Shown piece after piece: positions 51,146 through 60,350 of a stretch of 64,000 nt of DNA. The DNA is from Propionicimonas paludicola (lineage in GTDB: Bacteria; Actinomycetota; Actinomycetes; Propionibacteriales; Propionibacteriaceae), in NCBI RefSeq assembly GCF_002563675.1, contig NZ_PDJC01000001.1, positions 1,922,001 to 1,986,000 on the forward strand. The letters run 5' to 3'. The notes below the pieces were generated by a model. That model worked only from the letters and a program-made list of their open reading frames with translations, was not told the DNA's origin and searched no databases. The first letter of the stretch is position 1. Each line of letters starts with the position of its first letter. Both the position numbers and the translations under genes were made by a program.

Positions 51146-52081
51146 CTACGTGGCGACCGGCTCCCGGTCAGGAGCAATGGCCGCAGACTGGCGAGCCAAC
51201 CCCCACTGCGAGATGACGATGCCACCGACCATCAAGATCGCGCCGATGAAGCCGCGCAGGCCCAGCGACTCACCCAGCAACACCGCGCCACCGATCGCAC
51301 CGAAGACCGACTCCATGGCCATGATCAGCGACGCGTGGGTGGCCAAGGCGTCCCGCTGGCCCACGACCTGCAGGGTGAAGGCGATGCCGACGCTGAGGAT
51401 CCCGCCATACAGGATCGGGATGATCGCCTGATCGATGCCGGTGAACGGTGCCGGATCGATGACCAGAGCGCCGAGCCCGGACAACACCGAGCAGACGATG
51501 AACTGCACGGCGGCCAGGCGCAACGCCGAGACCTTGCCGTAGTGATCGATCACCAGAATCTGGCCGGCCCACACCAGCGTGGAGAGAATCAGCAGCCACT
51601 CACCCGAGCCGATGGTGAGGTCGTCGGTGACGGCGATCAGGTAGAGCCCGATCACCGACGAGACGACCCCCAGCACCGTCGACCCGCTGCTGCGGTGTCC
51701 CCGGAATGCGGCGATCAGCGGGACGAACACCATGTACAGCCCGGTGATGAAGGCCGCATTCCCCGCAGGGACACTGCTCATGGCTGTCTGCTGCAGGTTG
51801 CTGGCAATGGTCAGCGCGATGCCGGCGGCCACGCCGGGCACGAGCGCACCCGCCCAGGCCCGCCGGTCCCGCTCGCGGGACAAGCCGACCCGACGGGAGC
51901 GCCACCAGATGACGGCCAGCACCACCAAGGCACCTAGGCCGAAGCGCACAGCGTTGAAGGTGAGCGGCCCCACGTGGGCCGCTCCCACTCGCTGAGCGAC
52001 GAAGGCGAAACCCCAGATCGCCGAGGCGAGCAGGAGCAGCAGGTTGGCCCGAGTGCGGCGAGCGCTGCGTGCCGTGGGCAA
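51146..52081 (-). CDS. EamA/DMT family transporter
   Basis: Ten-helix drug/metabolite transporter of 311 residues with two EamA repeats. The first helix is NLLLLLASAIWGFAFVAQ (about 13-30), and the second repeat ends with GESLGLRGFIGAILMVGGIVI. Transport of metabolites such as amino acids or purines is typical; the substrate is unknown. The only plausible start is TTG at 52081, two bases after the transketolase stop with GAGG overlapping it, so translation is probably coupled to tkt. The C-terminal 15 residues are variable. Confidence 0.82.
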   Translation of the reverse strand: MPTARSARRTRANLLLLLASAIWGFAFVAQRVGAAHVGPLTFNAVRFGLGALVVLAVIWWRSRRVGLSRERDRRAWAGALVPGVAAGIALTIASNLQQTAMSSVPAGNAAFITGLYMVFVPLIAAFRGHRSSGSTVLGVVSSVIGLYLIAVTDDLTIGSGEWLLILSTLVWAGQILVIDHYGKVSALRLAAVQFIVCSVLSGLGALVIDPAPFTGIDQAIIPILYGGILSVGIAFTLQVVGQRDALATHASLIMAMESVFGAIGGAVLLGESLGLRGFIGAILMVGGIVISQWGLARQSAAIAPDREPVAT

Positions 52082-52083
52082 CC

Positions 52084-54159
52084 TCAGCCGAGCCGAGCCA
52101 GAGCGAGTTCGGCCTTGGCCACGACGTTCTCGGCGGTGAAGCCGTACTTGGCGAAAAGCCGGTCCCCGGCCGCCGACTCACCGAAGTGGTCGATGCCGAC
52201 GATCTCGCCGTTCGCGCCGACGTAGTCCCGCCAGCCGTAAGGCACACCGGCCTCGATGGCCACCTTGGCCGCCGAAGCAGGCAGGACGGACGCGCGGTAC
52301 TCGGCCGACTGAGCCTCGAACCACTCCAGGCACGGCGCCGACACCACCCGGGTGCCGATCCCCTTGGCCTGCAGCAGCTCGCGAGCCGCGACGGCCAGCT
52401 GCACCTCGGAGCCGGTGGCGATCAGGACGACCCTGAGTTCACCCTCGGCATCCAGCAGGGTGTAAGCACCCTTGGCCAGATCGCTGGCCGGAGCCACTCC
52501 GGGAGCGTCCCGATCGATGATCGGCAGGTCCTGACGGGACAGGATCAGTGCGCTGGGACGATCGGTGTGCGCGAGCACCTGCGCCCACGCCTGCGCGGTC
52601 TCGTTGGCGTCGGCCGGCCGAATCACGTCCAGGCCCGGGATGATCCGCAGGCTGGCCACGTGCTCGATCGGCTGGTGGGTCGGGCCGTCCTCGCCGACTC
52701 CGATGGAGTCGTGGGTCCAGACGAAGATGCTCGGGATCTTCTGCAGCGCGGCCAACCGGACGGCACCACGCATGTAGTCGGCGAAGACCAGGAAGGTGCC
52801 GCCGTAGGCGCGGGTGAGGCCGGTGTTGATGGCGTTGAGCACATTGCCCATGGCGTGCTCACGGATGCCGAAGTGCAGGGTGCGTCCACCGAAGTCGCCG
52901 GAGAAGTCGTGGCTGGACCGGTCCGGGGGCAGGAAGGACTTCTCACCCTTCATGGTGGTGTTGTTCGAGCCGGCCAGGTCGGCAGATCCGCCCCACAGCT
53001 CCGGGACGGCCCCGGCCAGCGCCGAGAGCACCTCGCCGGAGGCGGCCCGGGTGGCCTTCTTTCCGGCCGGGTAGACCGGCAGCACGCCGGACAGGTCCGG
53101 CAGTTCCTTGGCCAGCAGCCGCTGGAAAAGGGTGGACTGCTCGGGGTTGGCCGAACGCCAGGCCTCGAAGCGGGGCGTCCACTCGGCCTTGGCGGCCGCA
53201 GCGCGGGCCGCAGCCTGACCGCGGGTGTGGGCCAGCACCTCGGGCTCGGCCGGGAAGGCGACCTCCGGGTCGAAGCCGAGCAGCGACTTCAGGGCCGCGA
53301 TCTCCTCGGCACCGATCTTGGAACCGTGGATGCTGTGGTGGCCGGCCTTGGTGGGCAACGGCCAGCCGATCACGGTGGTCAGCTTGATGAAGCTGGGCTT
53401 GTCGGTGACGGCCTTGGCCGCCTCGATGGCCTCGTAGAGGGCCTGGACGTTCTCGGTATAGCCGGTGCCGCCGTTGGTCCAGTCGACGTGCTGAACGTGC
53501 CAGCCGTAGGCGGCGTAGCGGGCCGCGACGTCCTCGGTGAAGGCGATCTTGGTGTCACCCTCGATCGAGATCCGGTTGTCGTCGTAGAACAGGATCAGGT
53601 TGCCCAGTTCCTGGGTGGCGGCCAGCGAGGACGCCTCGGCCGCCGGGCCCTCCTGCATACAGCCGTCACCGGCGATGGCGTAGACGAAGTGGTCGAACGG
53701 GCTGGGCTGATCCAGCGGGGTGTTCGGGTCGAGCAGGGCGCGCTCGCGGCGAGCCGCCATGGCGAAGCCGACGGCATTGGCCACACCGGCGCCCAGCGGG
53801 CCAGTGGTGACCTCGACGCCGGCCGTGTGGCCGTACTCGGGGTGGCCCGGGGTGAGCGAGCCCTCGGTGCGCAGCGCCTTCAGGTCGTCCAGCTCCAGCC
53901 CGAAACCGGCCAGGAAGAGCTGGTTGTACTGGGTCAGCGAGGAGTGTCCGATGGACAGGACGAAGCGATCGCGGCCCAGCCACTTCGGGTCGGCCGGGTC
54001 GTGCCGCATCACCTTCTGGTAGAGCAGGTAGGCCAGCGGGGCCATCGAAATCGCGGTTCCGGGGTGTCCGTTCCCGACCTTCTCTACGGCATCTGCCGCC
54101 AGAATCCGAGCGGTGTCCACCGCCCGGGCGTCGAGTTCCGTCCAGGTGAATTCGGTCAT
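52084..54159 (-). CDS. tkt: transketolase
   Basis: Thiamine-diphosphate enzyme of 691 residues moving two-carbon units between sugar phosphates in the pentose phosphate pathway. The N-terminal cofactor motifs are NGHPGTAISM (near 27-36) and GDGCMQEG (near 160). The central pyrimidine domain has the EHAMG glutamate, and substrate-binding His residues are in HSIHGSK and THDSIGVGEDGPTHQP. The ATG at 54159 has a strong GGAGGAAGG site. Transaldolase and glucose-6-phosphate dehydrogenase, often adjacent, are absent here. Confidence 0.95.
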   Translation of the reverse strand: MTEFTWTELDARAVDTARILAADAVEKVGNGHPGTAISMAPLAYLLYQKVMRHDPADPKWLGRDRFVLSIGHSSLTQYNQLFLAGFGLELDDLKALRTEGSLTPGHPEYGHTAGVEVTTGPLGAGVANAVGFAMAARRERALLDPNTPLDQPSPFDHFVYAIAGDGCMQEGPAAEASSLAATQELGNLILFYDDNRISIEGDTKIAFTEDVAARYAAYGWHVQHVDWTNGGTGYTENVQALYEAIEAAKAVTDKPSFIKLTTVIGWPLPTKAGHHSIHGSKIGAEEIAALKSLLGFDPEVAFPAEPEVLAHTRGQAAARAAAAKAEWTPRFEAWRSANPEQSTLFQRLLAKELPDLSGVLPVYPAGKKATRAASGEVLSALAGAVPELWGGSADLAGSNNTTMKGEKSFLPPDRSSHDFSGDFGGRTLHFGIREHAMGNVLNAINTGLTRAYGGTFLVFADYMRGAVRLAALQKIPSIFVWTHDSIGVGEDGPTHQPIEHVASLRIIPGLDVIRPADANETAQAWAQVLAHTDRPSALILSRQDLPIIDRDAPGVAPASDLAKGAYTLLDAEGELRVVLIATGSEVQLAVAARELLQAKGIGTRVVSAPCLEWFEAQSAEYRASVLPASAAKVAIEAGVPYGWRDYVGANGEIVGIDHFGESAAGDRLFAKYGFTAENVVAKAELALARLG

Positions 54160-54382
54160 CTTTGGCCTTCCTCCATCGAATGCCTGCGCCCGCTTCGGGG
54201 GTCTCTTGGTTTCGGGGACGAGTCTCCCACAACCGCACCAGCCACCCCGACCGTGGCCGAAGTCGGACGGGCGTTCACGGGAATACCGCAAGGTGCTTCC
54301 TGGTTGAACGATCGATACCGGCGTCAGAGTCGTCGCCTCACCTCATCGGCCCCACCGGACCGCTCCACAGATTCGGGACGAC
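54160..54382. other. divergent intergenic region, tkt / DHA2 efflux gene
   Basis: A 223-base gap that must hold both promoters. Apart from the tkt ribosome site I found no palindrome, repeat or RNA gene worth naming. Confidence 0.4.
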
Positions 54383-55900
54383 ATGACCTCCGCCTCAACC
54401 AATGCCACCAGCGAAGAGCTGTCGGCCCTCGCTCCCACTCCGCCGGTAGCACCCGGCCCGACCGCAACGGACCGGCTGCCGGCGACCACCAAGACCGTCC
54501 TGGCCGTGCTGATGACCGGTGCCTTCGTGGTGATCCTCAACGAGACCGCCATGAACGTCGCCCTGTCCCGGATCATGCGGGACCTTGCCGTGACCGAGCG
54601 AACCGCGCAGTGGCTGACCACCGGCTTCATGCTGACCATGGCCGTGGTGATCCCGATCAGCGGCTGGCTGATCCAGCGGCTGTCCACCCGCGGAGTCTTC
54701 ACCCTGGCCATGTCGCTGTTCGCGACCGGCACCGCGCTGGCGGCGGTCTCCCCCACGTTCCCGCTGCTGTTGCTGGGCCGGGTGGTCCAGGCCAGCGGCA
54801 CCGCGGTGATGATGCCACTGCTGATGACCACCGTGATGGAGTTGGTACCTCTGCACTTGCGCGGACGGGTGATGGGCACGATCAGCCTGGTGATCGCCAC
54901 GGCTCCGGCGGTCGGCCCGACGCTGTCCGGAGTGGTGCTGCAGTTCCTCAGCTGGCGCTTCGTCTTCGCCGTGGTGCTGCCGATCGCGGTGACCATCCTG
55001 GTGATCGGTCGACGGGTCGTCCCCAACCTCGACGAGCCCCGCAAGGTCCGCCTCGACGTGTTGAGCATCCCGCTGGCCGCACTCGGCTTCGGCGGCCTGG
55101 TGTACGGGCTCAGCCTGGTCGGCAACCCGATGGTGCCCGACTGGGAGCTGTCGGCGGTACTGGCGGCCGGAGCGCTCAGCCTGGGCGCCTTCCTGCTGCG
55201 CCAGCTGATCCTGCAACGCAACGACCGGGCCCTGCTCGACCTTCGGACTTTCCGGGCACCCGCCTTCACCGTGGCCATCGCCGTGATGGCCGTGGTGATG
55301 ATGGTGCTCTTCGGCTCGATCATCGCCACCCCGCTGGTTCTCCAGCAGGTGCTGCACCTGGAACCGCTCACGGTCGGCCTGCTGCTGCTCCCGGGCGGGC
55401 TGATGATGGGCCTGCTCGGCCCGGTGGTCGGCCGGCTCTACGACCGGGTCGGACCGCGCCTCCTGGTGGTGCCCGGCGCCATCGTCGTCGGCGGCGCCTT
55501 CGCGATCTACGCCACCATCTCCACCGCCACCCAGTGGTGGCAACTGCTGGCCGCCAACCTCCTGCTCAGCCTGGGCCTGGCGTTCATGATGACGCCGCTG
55601 TTCACCACCGCCATGGGGGCACTGCCGCATCACCTGTACAGCTACGGCTCGGCCATGATCGGCACCGTGCAGCAGGTCGCCGGTGCGGCCGGGACGGCAC
55701 TGTTCGTCACCATCATGTCGACTGTGGGCGGCCGAGCCGCCGCCTCCGGTGAGCTGGCCGAGGCCGCACTGGCCACCGGTGCTCGCACGGCGTTCCTGGT
55801 GGTCGGACTGGTCTGGTTGCTCGCCGTTGTCGGCGGGCTGTTCTTGAGCCGAGCGCAGCCGGTGCTGCCGGCTGCACCCGAGCCACAGCCGGTCGGCTAG
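54383..55900 (+). CDS. DHA2-type MFS efflux transporter (14 helices)
   Basis: Drug:proton antiporter of 505 residues with fourteen predicted membrane helices. Helix 1 (VLAVLMTGAFVVILNETAMN) contains the Asn-Glu-Thr typical of EmrB-like pumps, and the loop after helix 2 is SGWLIQRLSTRGVF (motif A region). The motif C-like glycine stretch near helix 5 (LVIATAPAVGPTLSG) marks antiporters. The cytoplasmic N terminus of 35 residues is Thr/Ala/Pro-rich. No regulator adjoins it. Its stop overlaps that of the debranching enzyme gene in a shared CTAG. Confidence 0.88.
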   Translation: MTSASTNATSEELSALAPTPPVAPGPTATDRLPATTKTVLAVLMTGAFVVILNETAMNVALSRIMRDLAVTERTAQWLTTGFMLTMAVVIPISGWLIQRLSTRGVFTLAMSLFATGTALAAVSPTFPLLLLGRVVQASGTAVMMPLLMTTVMELVPLHLRGRVMGTISLVIATAPAVGPTLSGVVLQFLSWRFVFAVVLPIAVTILVIGRRVVPNLDEPRKVRLDVLSIPLAALGFGGLVYGLSLVGNPMVPDWELSAVLAAGALSLGAFLLRQLILQRNDRALLDLRTFRAPAFTVAIAVMAVVMMVLFGSIIATPLVLQQVLHLEPLTVGLLLLPGGLMMGLLGPVVGRLYDRVGPRLLVVPGAIVVGGAFAIYATISTATQWWQLLAANLLLSLGLAFMMTPLFTTAMGALPHHLYSYGSAMIGTVQQVAGAAGTALFVTIMSTVGGRAAASGELAEAALATGARTAFLVVGLVWLLAVVGGLFLSRAQPVLPAAPEPQPVG

Positions 55901-58581
55901 GCCCCTGGGCGCGGACGGACGAAGACCGCCACGGTCCGGGCCGGGACCCGGATCCAGTCGGCACCGATCCGGCTGCCGGTGACCACCGGGTCGCTGCCGC
56001 GGACCTGGACCGGGTGCAGTTCGAAGCCGGTCAGATCCCGCTCGAGGGTCTGATGGATCGTCCAGCCGGTCGCGTTGAAGACGGCCAGCACGCCGGACCA
56101 GCGCGGATCGACCGGATCGGTGGCGTCGTCGATCAGCATCACGATCACCCCCGGCACCTGATGCCAGCTGTTGGCTGCCGGGAAACTCACCTTGGCCTGG
56201 ATCTGAGCCGCTGAGCCGAGCCGGAACAGCCGGGTCGAAGAGCGCAGCCGCAGCACGTCCAGGGCGGCCGCATGCGCATTGGCGATGTCGGCCGGACGCG
56301 GCTTGAGCCGCGGGTTGGCCAGCAGCGGCGCCAGTACGTCCCAGCTGGCCGCGTTCTCCCGCTCCGGCGGCAGACCGGCCGCGAAGCCGTTGTCACGCAT
56401 CGAGAAGTCCAGGAAGTTGAACCAGTCGCCGGAGTTGTAGGAGTTGCGGTCCAGGCTCTTGCTGCGCAGCAGGTCGGTGCCGGCATGCCACATCACCGGG
56501 CTCTGGCCCAGGGTGGCCAGGGCCAGGCAGATCGTGTTCAAGCGCACCCGGGCGGCCATCGGGGTGGCCGGGTGCAGCTTGAGCGTGAGCGCGTCGAACA
56601 GGGTCTCGTTGTCGTGGGCATCGACGTAGCTGATCACTTCATCGGGCTGCTCGGCGTAGCCGGCCGGACGTTCTTCGAAGACGAGCTCGGCGCCGGCCAC
56701 CTCGGCGTGCCGGGAGTTCGAGCCGAACCGGAAGCTGCGCAGCGTGCCGGCCAGGCCGAGCTGGATCAGGTCGGTGTCGTAGGCCAAGCGCTCGGCTTGG
56801 GCGCCGTGGTCGCCGTTCACCCCGGACGCATTGTCGGCGGTCAGCAGACCCGAGCCGAAGCCCTGTCCTCGCGGATCCCGATCCCAGACCGAGCCGCCCC
56901 GGACGGCATTGCGCAGCCGATCGGAGAAGGTGGCGATCCCGGTACCGCCCAGGGTGCCCTGCTTGGCCTGGACGAAGCGGGCATTGCCGGCCACCTCGCC
57001 AAAGTCCCAGCCCTCGCCATGCAAGGTGATCGCGGTGCCGTCCACGCCGTCGGCCTCGAGGGTGAGTGCGTCCAGCGCGGCCCGAACAGCCAGCAGGTTG
57101 TCCCGGCTGTGGTGGCCCATCAGGTCGAAGCGGAAGCCGTCCACCCGGTACTGCCGGACCCACAGAACGCAGGCGTCGACCATCAGCTTCTCGGCCATCC
57201 GATGCTCGGTGGCCACATTCGGGCAACAGGTGGAGGTCTCCACCACCCCGGCTGCGTCCAGGCGGTGGTAGTAACCCGGGACGATCCGATCCAGCACGCT
57301 GGAGCGATCCTGGCCGGCCGAGGCGGTGTGGTTGAACACCTGATCGATGACCACCCGCAACCCGGCCGCATGGAAGGCGCCGACCATCGAGCGGCACTCC
57401 CAGATCCGGCCGGCCCCGTCCGCGCTGTCCAGGGTCGAGGAGAACGAGCCTTCGGGAGCGAAGAAGTGCCAGGGGTCGTAGCCCCAACCGAAACCACTGC
57501 GTCCGCCGGCCTCGGCGATCCGGCGCTGCTGCTCGGGGCTGTCCGGCGCGAACTGGCGCAGCGCGGCCTTCGCCGGACGAAGCTGGCGCTCGGGATGCTC
57601 CTCGACGGTGGCGTTGTCGAAGATCGGCAGCAGCTGGATCGTGTTCAGGCCGGCATCGGCCAGCCGGCGCAGGTGGGCCATCCCGGCACTGTCCACGGTG
57701 GGGGCCAGATAGCTGCCCCGCAGCTCCTTCGGGACGGTGTCGTCGCTGATCGAGAAGTCGCGCAGGTGGAGCTCGTAAATGACCTGGTCGACCCGGTGTT
57801 CAAGGCGAGGACCCGGGGTGCTGGACCATTGCGGCGGGGCCAGTTCGGGCTCGGTCAGATCGACCAACACCGAGTGGGTGGAGTTGACGGTGAGGGCCAC
57901 CGAGTACGGATCGGTGACCTGGTTGGCCACCAGCCGACGATGCTCGGGGACGTAGACCAGCACCTCGAACTTGTACCGGTCGCCGCGCCAGTCCGGATCG
58001 CCGTCGATCGCCCAGCAGCCGTCCGCGTCCGGGACCATTGCCCGACGCTCGGGCTGCTCGTGCAGGGAGCCCGGCCAGCGCAGCAGGGTCACCTCACGAG
58101 CGGTCGGCGCCCAGACGCGCAGCGTCGGGCGTCCGTCGGTCCAGGTCGGGCCCAGCGCGGCAGTGGCCGCCGCCGCGAAGCGCCGATCGAGCACTCCGGG
58201 CAGTTGCAGATGGCCGGCAGCCTGCAGGCGTCCGGAGCCTTCGTGGACGCTGAGCACCACCTGGCAGCGCAGGATCTCGTCCAGCTCGGCCACCACGGCC
58301 GGCGGCACCCGCAGGGCCAGGTACTGACGAAGATGCGGAAAACCTCGGCTCACTTCAGGCGGCAGCCCGGCCGGATCGAAGCGCAGCGCGCAGCTGCGCC
58401 ACGGCAACGGCTCGCTGGCCCGTGGGTCGATCCCGGCCTCGGCCGACCAATGCAAGCGCCAGTCCAGGGCAGCCGGCGAGTGGCCCGGCGGCAGCGCCAC
58501 CGGCCAGGCGATCAGGTCGGGCGCCAACCAGTGCCCGGGGGCATCGGAGAGCCCGGGCAGGTCGACGACGGGACGGAACAC
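55897..58581 (-). CDS. pulA: pullulanase-type alpha-1,6-glucosidase (GH13)
   Basis: Debranching enzyme of 894 residues. An N-terminal starch-binding-like region and CBM48 module (about 145-250) precede the GH13 barrel. The pullulanase YDPWHFF (typically YNPWHY- or YDPxHY-like) is present, as is VVIDQVFNHT. The nucleophile Asp is in VDGFRFDLMG (near 484), the acid/base Glu in LHGEGWDFGE (near 522), and the third acid in SYVDAHDNE (near 653). The C terminus fits DUF3372. No signal peptide is present, so it acts on internal glucan with GlgC/GlgM products. GTG start at 58581. Confidence 0.92.
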   Translation of the reverse strand: MFRPVVDLPGLSDAPGHWLAPDLIAWPVALPPGHSPAALDWRLHWSAEAGIDPRASEPLPWRSCALRFDPAGLPPEVSRGFPHLRQYLALRVPPAVVAELDEILRCQVVLSVHEGSGRLQAAGHLQLPGVLDRRFAAAATAALGPTWTDGRPTLRVWAPTAREVTLLRWPGSLHEQPERRAMVPDADGCWAIDGDPDWRGDRYKFEVLVYVPEHRRLVANQVTDPYSVALTVNSTHSVLVDLTEPELAPPQWSSTPGPRLEHRVDQVIYELHLRDFSISDDTVPKELRGSYLAPTVDSAGMAHLRRLADAGLNTIQLLPIFDNATVEEHPERQLRPAKAALRQFAPDSPEQQRRIAEAGGRSGFGWGYDPWHFFAPEGSFSSTLDSADGAGRIWECRSMVGAFHAAGLRVVIDQVFNHTASAGQDRSSVLDRIVPGYYHRLDAAGVVETSTCCPNVATEHRMAEKLMVDACVLWVRQYRVDGFRFDLMGHHSRDNLLAVRAALDALTLEADGVDGTAITLHGEGWDFGEVAGNARFVQAKQGTLGGTGIATFSDRLRNAVRGGSVWDRDPRGQGFGSGLLTADNASGVNGDHGAQAERLAYDTDLIQLGLAGTLRSFRFGSNSRHAEVAGAELVFEERPAGYAEQPDEVISYVDAHDNETLFDALTLKLHPATPMAARVRLNTICLALATLGQSPVMWHAGTDLLRSKSLDRNSYNSGDWFNFLDFSMRDNGFAAGLPPERENAASWDVLAPLLANPRLKPRPADIANAHAAALDVLRLRSSTRLFRLGSAAQIQAKVSFPAANSWHQVPGVIVMLIDDATDPVDPRWSGVLAVFNATGWTIHQTLERDLTGFELHPVQVRGSDPVVTGSRIGADWIRVPARTVAVFVRPRPGA

Positions 58582-58706
58582 GTCCCGATTCTCGCATCGC
58601 CACGCAGCCTCTCCGCCGCCGATACGAAACCGGGACGGTTCCCGCCTCGGCCTGGGCAGTGCCGTCCGACGACCCCTAGACTGCTGCAGCCTGAGAGGGG
58701 AAAACC

Positions 58707-59090
58707 TTGCTGGACCGCTTCAGCCCGCCGGTGCTGGTCGCCGTCGCCACTGCGCTGTGGTTCTTCGTTGAAGGCGTCATCAAGGTGTCGCACCAGGCGC
58801 CGAGTGGACGTCGCGCTGCGGTGCTGGTGCCCCGATGGCGGACGGTCCTCACCCGGGTCCGCGGCGTGATCGAGATGGTGGCGGCGATCGGCGTCGGGAT
58901 CGGTGCCGTGCTCGGCTTCCTCGATCTGAAACTCGGCGCCGCCTACCCCGCAGCCGAGCTGGGCTGGGCGGTCTCGGTGCTGGCGCTGTGGACGGCGGTG
59001 GAGTCGCTGCGTCCGCCACTGCGTCCGGTGCGGATCGTGCTGGCCATCCTGGGCTTCGCCTTGGCCGTGTTCTACCTCGGCTTCCGCTGA
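58707..59090 (+). CDS. small three-to-four-helix membrane protein
   Basis: Protein of 127 residues with hydrophobic segments at about 8-25, 52-72, 80-98 and 106-124. A basic loop follows the first helix (SHQAPSGRRAAVLVPRWRTVLTR without further motif). The last helix ends in YLGFR. I do not recognise the family. The start is TTG at 58707, supported by a GAGAGGGG ribosome site six bases upstream. TAGACT at 58676-58681 may be its -10 box. It is divergent from pulA. Confidence 0.6.
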   Translation: MLDRFSPPVLVAVATALWFFVEGVIKVSHQAPSGRRAAVLVPRWRTVLTRVRGVIEMVAAIGVGIGAVLGFLDLKLGAAYPAAELGWAVSVLALWTAVESLRPPLRPVRIVLAILGFALAVFYLGFR

Positions 59091-59159
59091 GCCGGGCCTT
59101 CTCAGCCGGGCGGCCGGAGCCGTATGGTTCCCCATAGCCGCCAACACTGTCGGAGTGCG

Positions 59160-60314
59160 ATGAGTAGCAGCGAGGAGCCGTCCCTCGAGACATCGGGAGA
59201 CTCGGCTGCACCCGAACCGCCCTCCTCCGACAATGCCTGGACGGTCCCGGATCCGAATGCGATGGTCGCACCATGGCCGGGCCCCGCGGCGGACGGCTTC
59301 GTCCATCCGTGGCCAGGTCCGACCGGCTATGGCCACCCGTCCGTACCGTCGACCGGGTACCCGACCGGCGGCTTCCCGCCGCCGAACTCCTCGGTCTACC
59401 CGTCCGCACCGGCGTACCCACCGCCGGGCTATCCGCCACCGGGCTACCCGCAGCTTGGGCCGAGTGGATACGGTCCGCTGGGACCCGGGTCCGGACCACA
59501 GCGTCGCGGCCCCGGCGGCTGGGTGTTGGCCGCCGCCGTCGTGGTGGCCGCCGGAGCACTCACCGGGTTGCTGGCCACCCCGGCCAGCAACCTGCCTTCG
59601 CTGACCGGCCCGTCGCCGACCCGCCCGTCGGCCAGCTCGTCCGCCACCCCCACGGCCAAGCCGGTGGACGTCCTGAAGAAGAACCCGATCTACTCCCTGA
59701 CAGTCACCGGCGCGTGCCCGAGTCAGCGCGTGCCCGCCTCCTGGAAGGCCTTCCAAGGGCAGGTTCGGGCCCTGGTCGAGTGCGAGAACAAGGCCTGGGA
59801 CAAGGCCTTGCGCACGGTGTCGATCACGCCGATCAAGCCGAAGGTGCGCTTCTACACCAAGACCACCAACAGCCAATGTGGACACCTCGACTCGAAGTTC
59901 CCGGCCAGCTACTGCTCAGGCGACCAGACCCTCTACTTCTCCCGGGCCTCATATCAGCAGGGGCGCTACTACCGGCTCTCGGTGTCGGAGTTCGTCTTCC
60001 ACGAGTACGCCCATCACGTCCAGTCCATGTCCGGCATCTTCGAGCGATCCGCGACACTCAAGGAGGACGAGGAGATCACCGAACGCCGGATCGAACTCCA
60101 GGCACATTGCATCGCCCACTACCGGCTCACCCATGCCGGCCTGAAGTTCGGCTCCCGGGATCGAGCGGACATCGAGTACCAGCTCGGCTACTCCGCGGAC
60201 GCCGAGGGCCACGGCAGTGCCAAGGCGGGTCGGCGGTGGGGTGAGGCCGGGCTGAACGGCAAGACCATCGGAGCCTGCAACACCTGGAAGGCCAAGGCGT
60301 CCGCGGTGAAGTGA
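59160..60314 (+). CDS. neutral zinc metallopeptidase (YpfJ-like) with proline-rich N terminus
   Basis: Protein of 384 residues. Residues 1-120 are low-complexity Pro/Gly/Tyr-rich with PPPGYPPPGYPQ units. A membrane helix follows (about 124-142), then a Ser/Thr-rich linker and a zinc-peptidase domain (PF04228 type, about 175-384). The HExxH motif is HEYAHH at 281-286, with HVQSMSGIF after it and a likely third ligand in the RIELQAHC helix. The catalytic part should face outward. The ATG at 59160 has GGAG five bases upstream. Natural substrates are unknown. Confidence 0.85.
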   Translation: MSSSEEPSLETSGDSAAPEPPSSDNAWTVPDPNAMVAPWPGPAADGFVHPWPGPTGYGHPSVPSTGYPTGGFPPPNSSVYPSAPAYPPPGYPPPGYPQLGPSGYGPLGPGSGPQRRGPGGWVLAAAVVVAAGALTGLLATPASNLPSLTGPSPTRPSASSSATPTAKPVDVLKKNPIYSLTVTGACPSQRVPASWKAFQGQVRALVECENKAWDKALRTVSITPIKPKVRFYTKTTNSQCGHLDSKFPASYCSGDQTLYFSRASYQQGRYYRLSVSEFVFHEYAHHVQSMSGIFERSATLKEDEEITERRIELQAHCIAHYRLTHAGLKFGSRDRADIEYQLGYSADAEGHGSAKAGRRWGEAGLNGKTIGACNTWKAKASAVK

Positions 60315-60337
60315 CCACGGCCGGACACCGGATTGGC

Positions 60338-60343
60338 TAGGCT
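60338..60343 (+). promoter_or_regulatory. -10 hexamer of the DUF2500-like gene (leaderless)
   Basis: TAGGCT, seven bases before the GTG at 60351. It favours this start over a TTG at 60333. Confidence 0.5.
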
Positions 60344-60350
60344 CGCCGAG

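Noticed and set aside
52069-55752. A 1227-codon open frame on the forward strand
   Set aside because: It lies antisense to transketolase and then out of frame within the DHA2 gene, whose products have clear motifs. High GC leaves long spurious frames rich in Arg, Gly and Pro.
56272-58869. An 865-codon forward frame
   Set aside because: Antisense to the pullulanase-type gene, with low-complexity composition and no recognisable domain.
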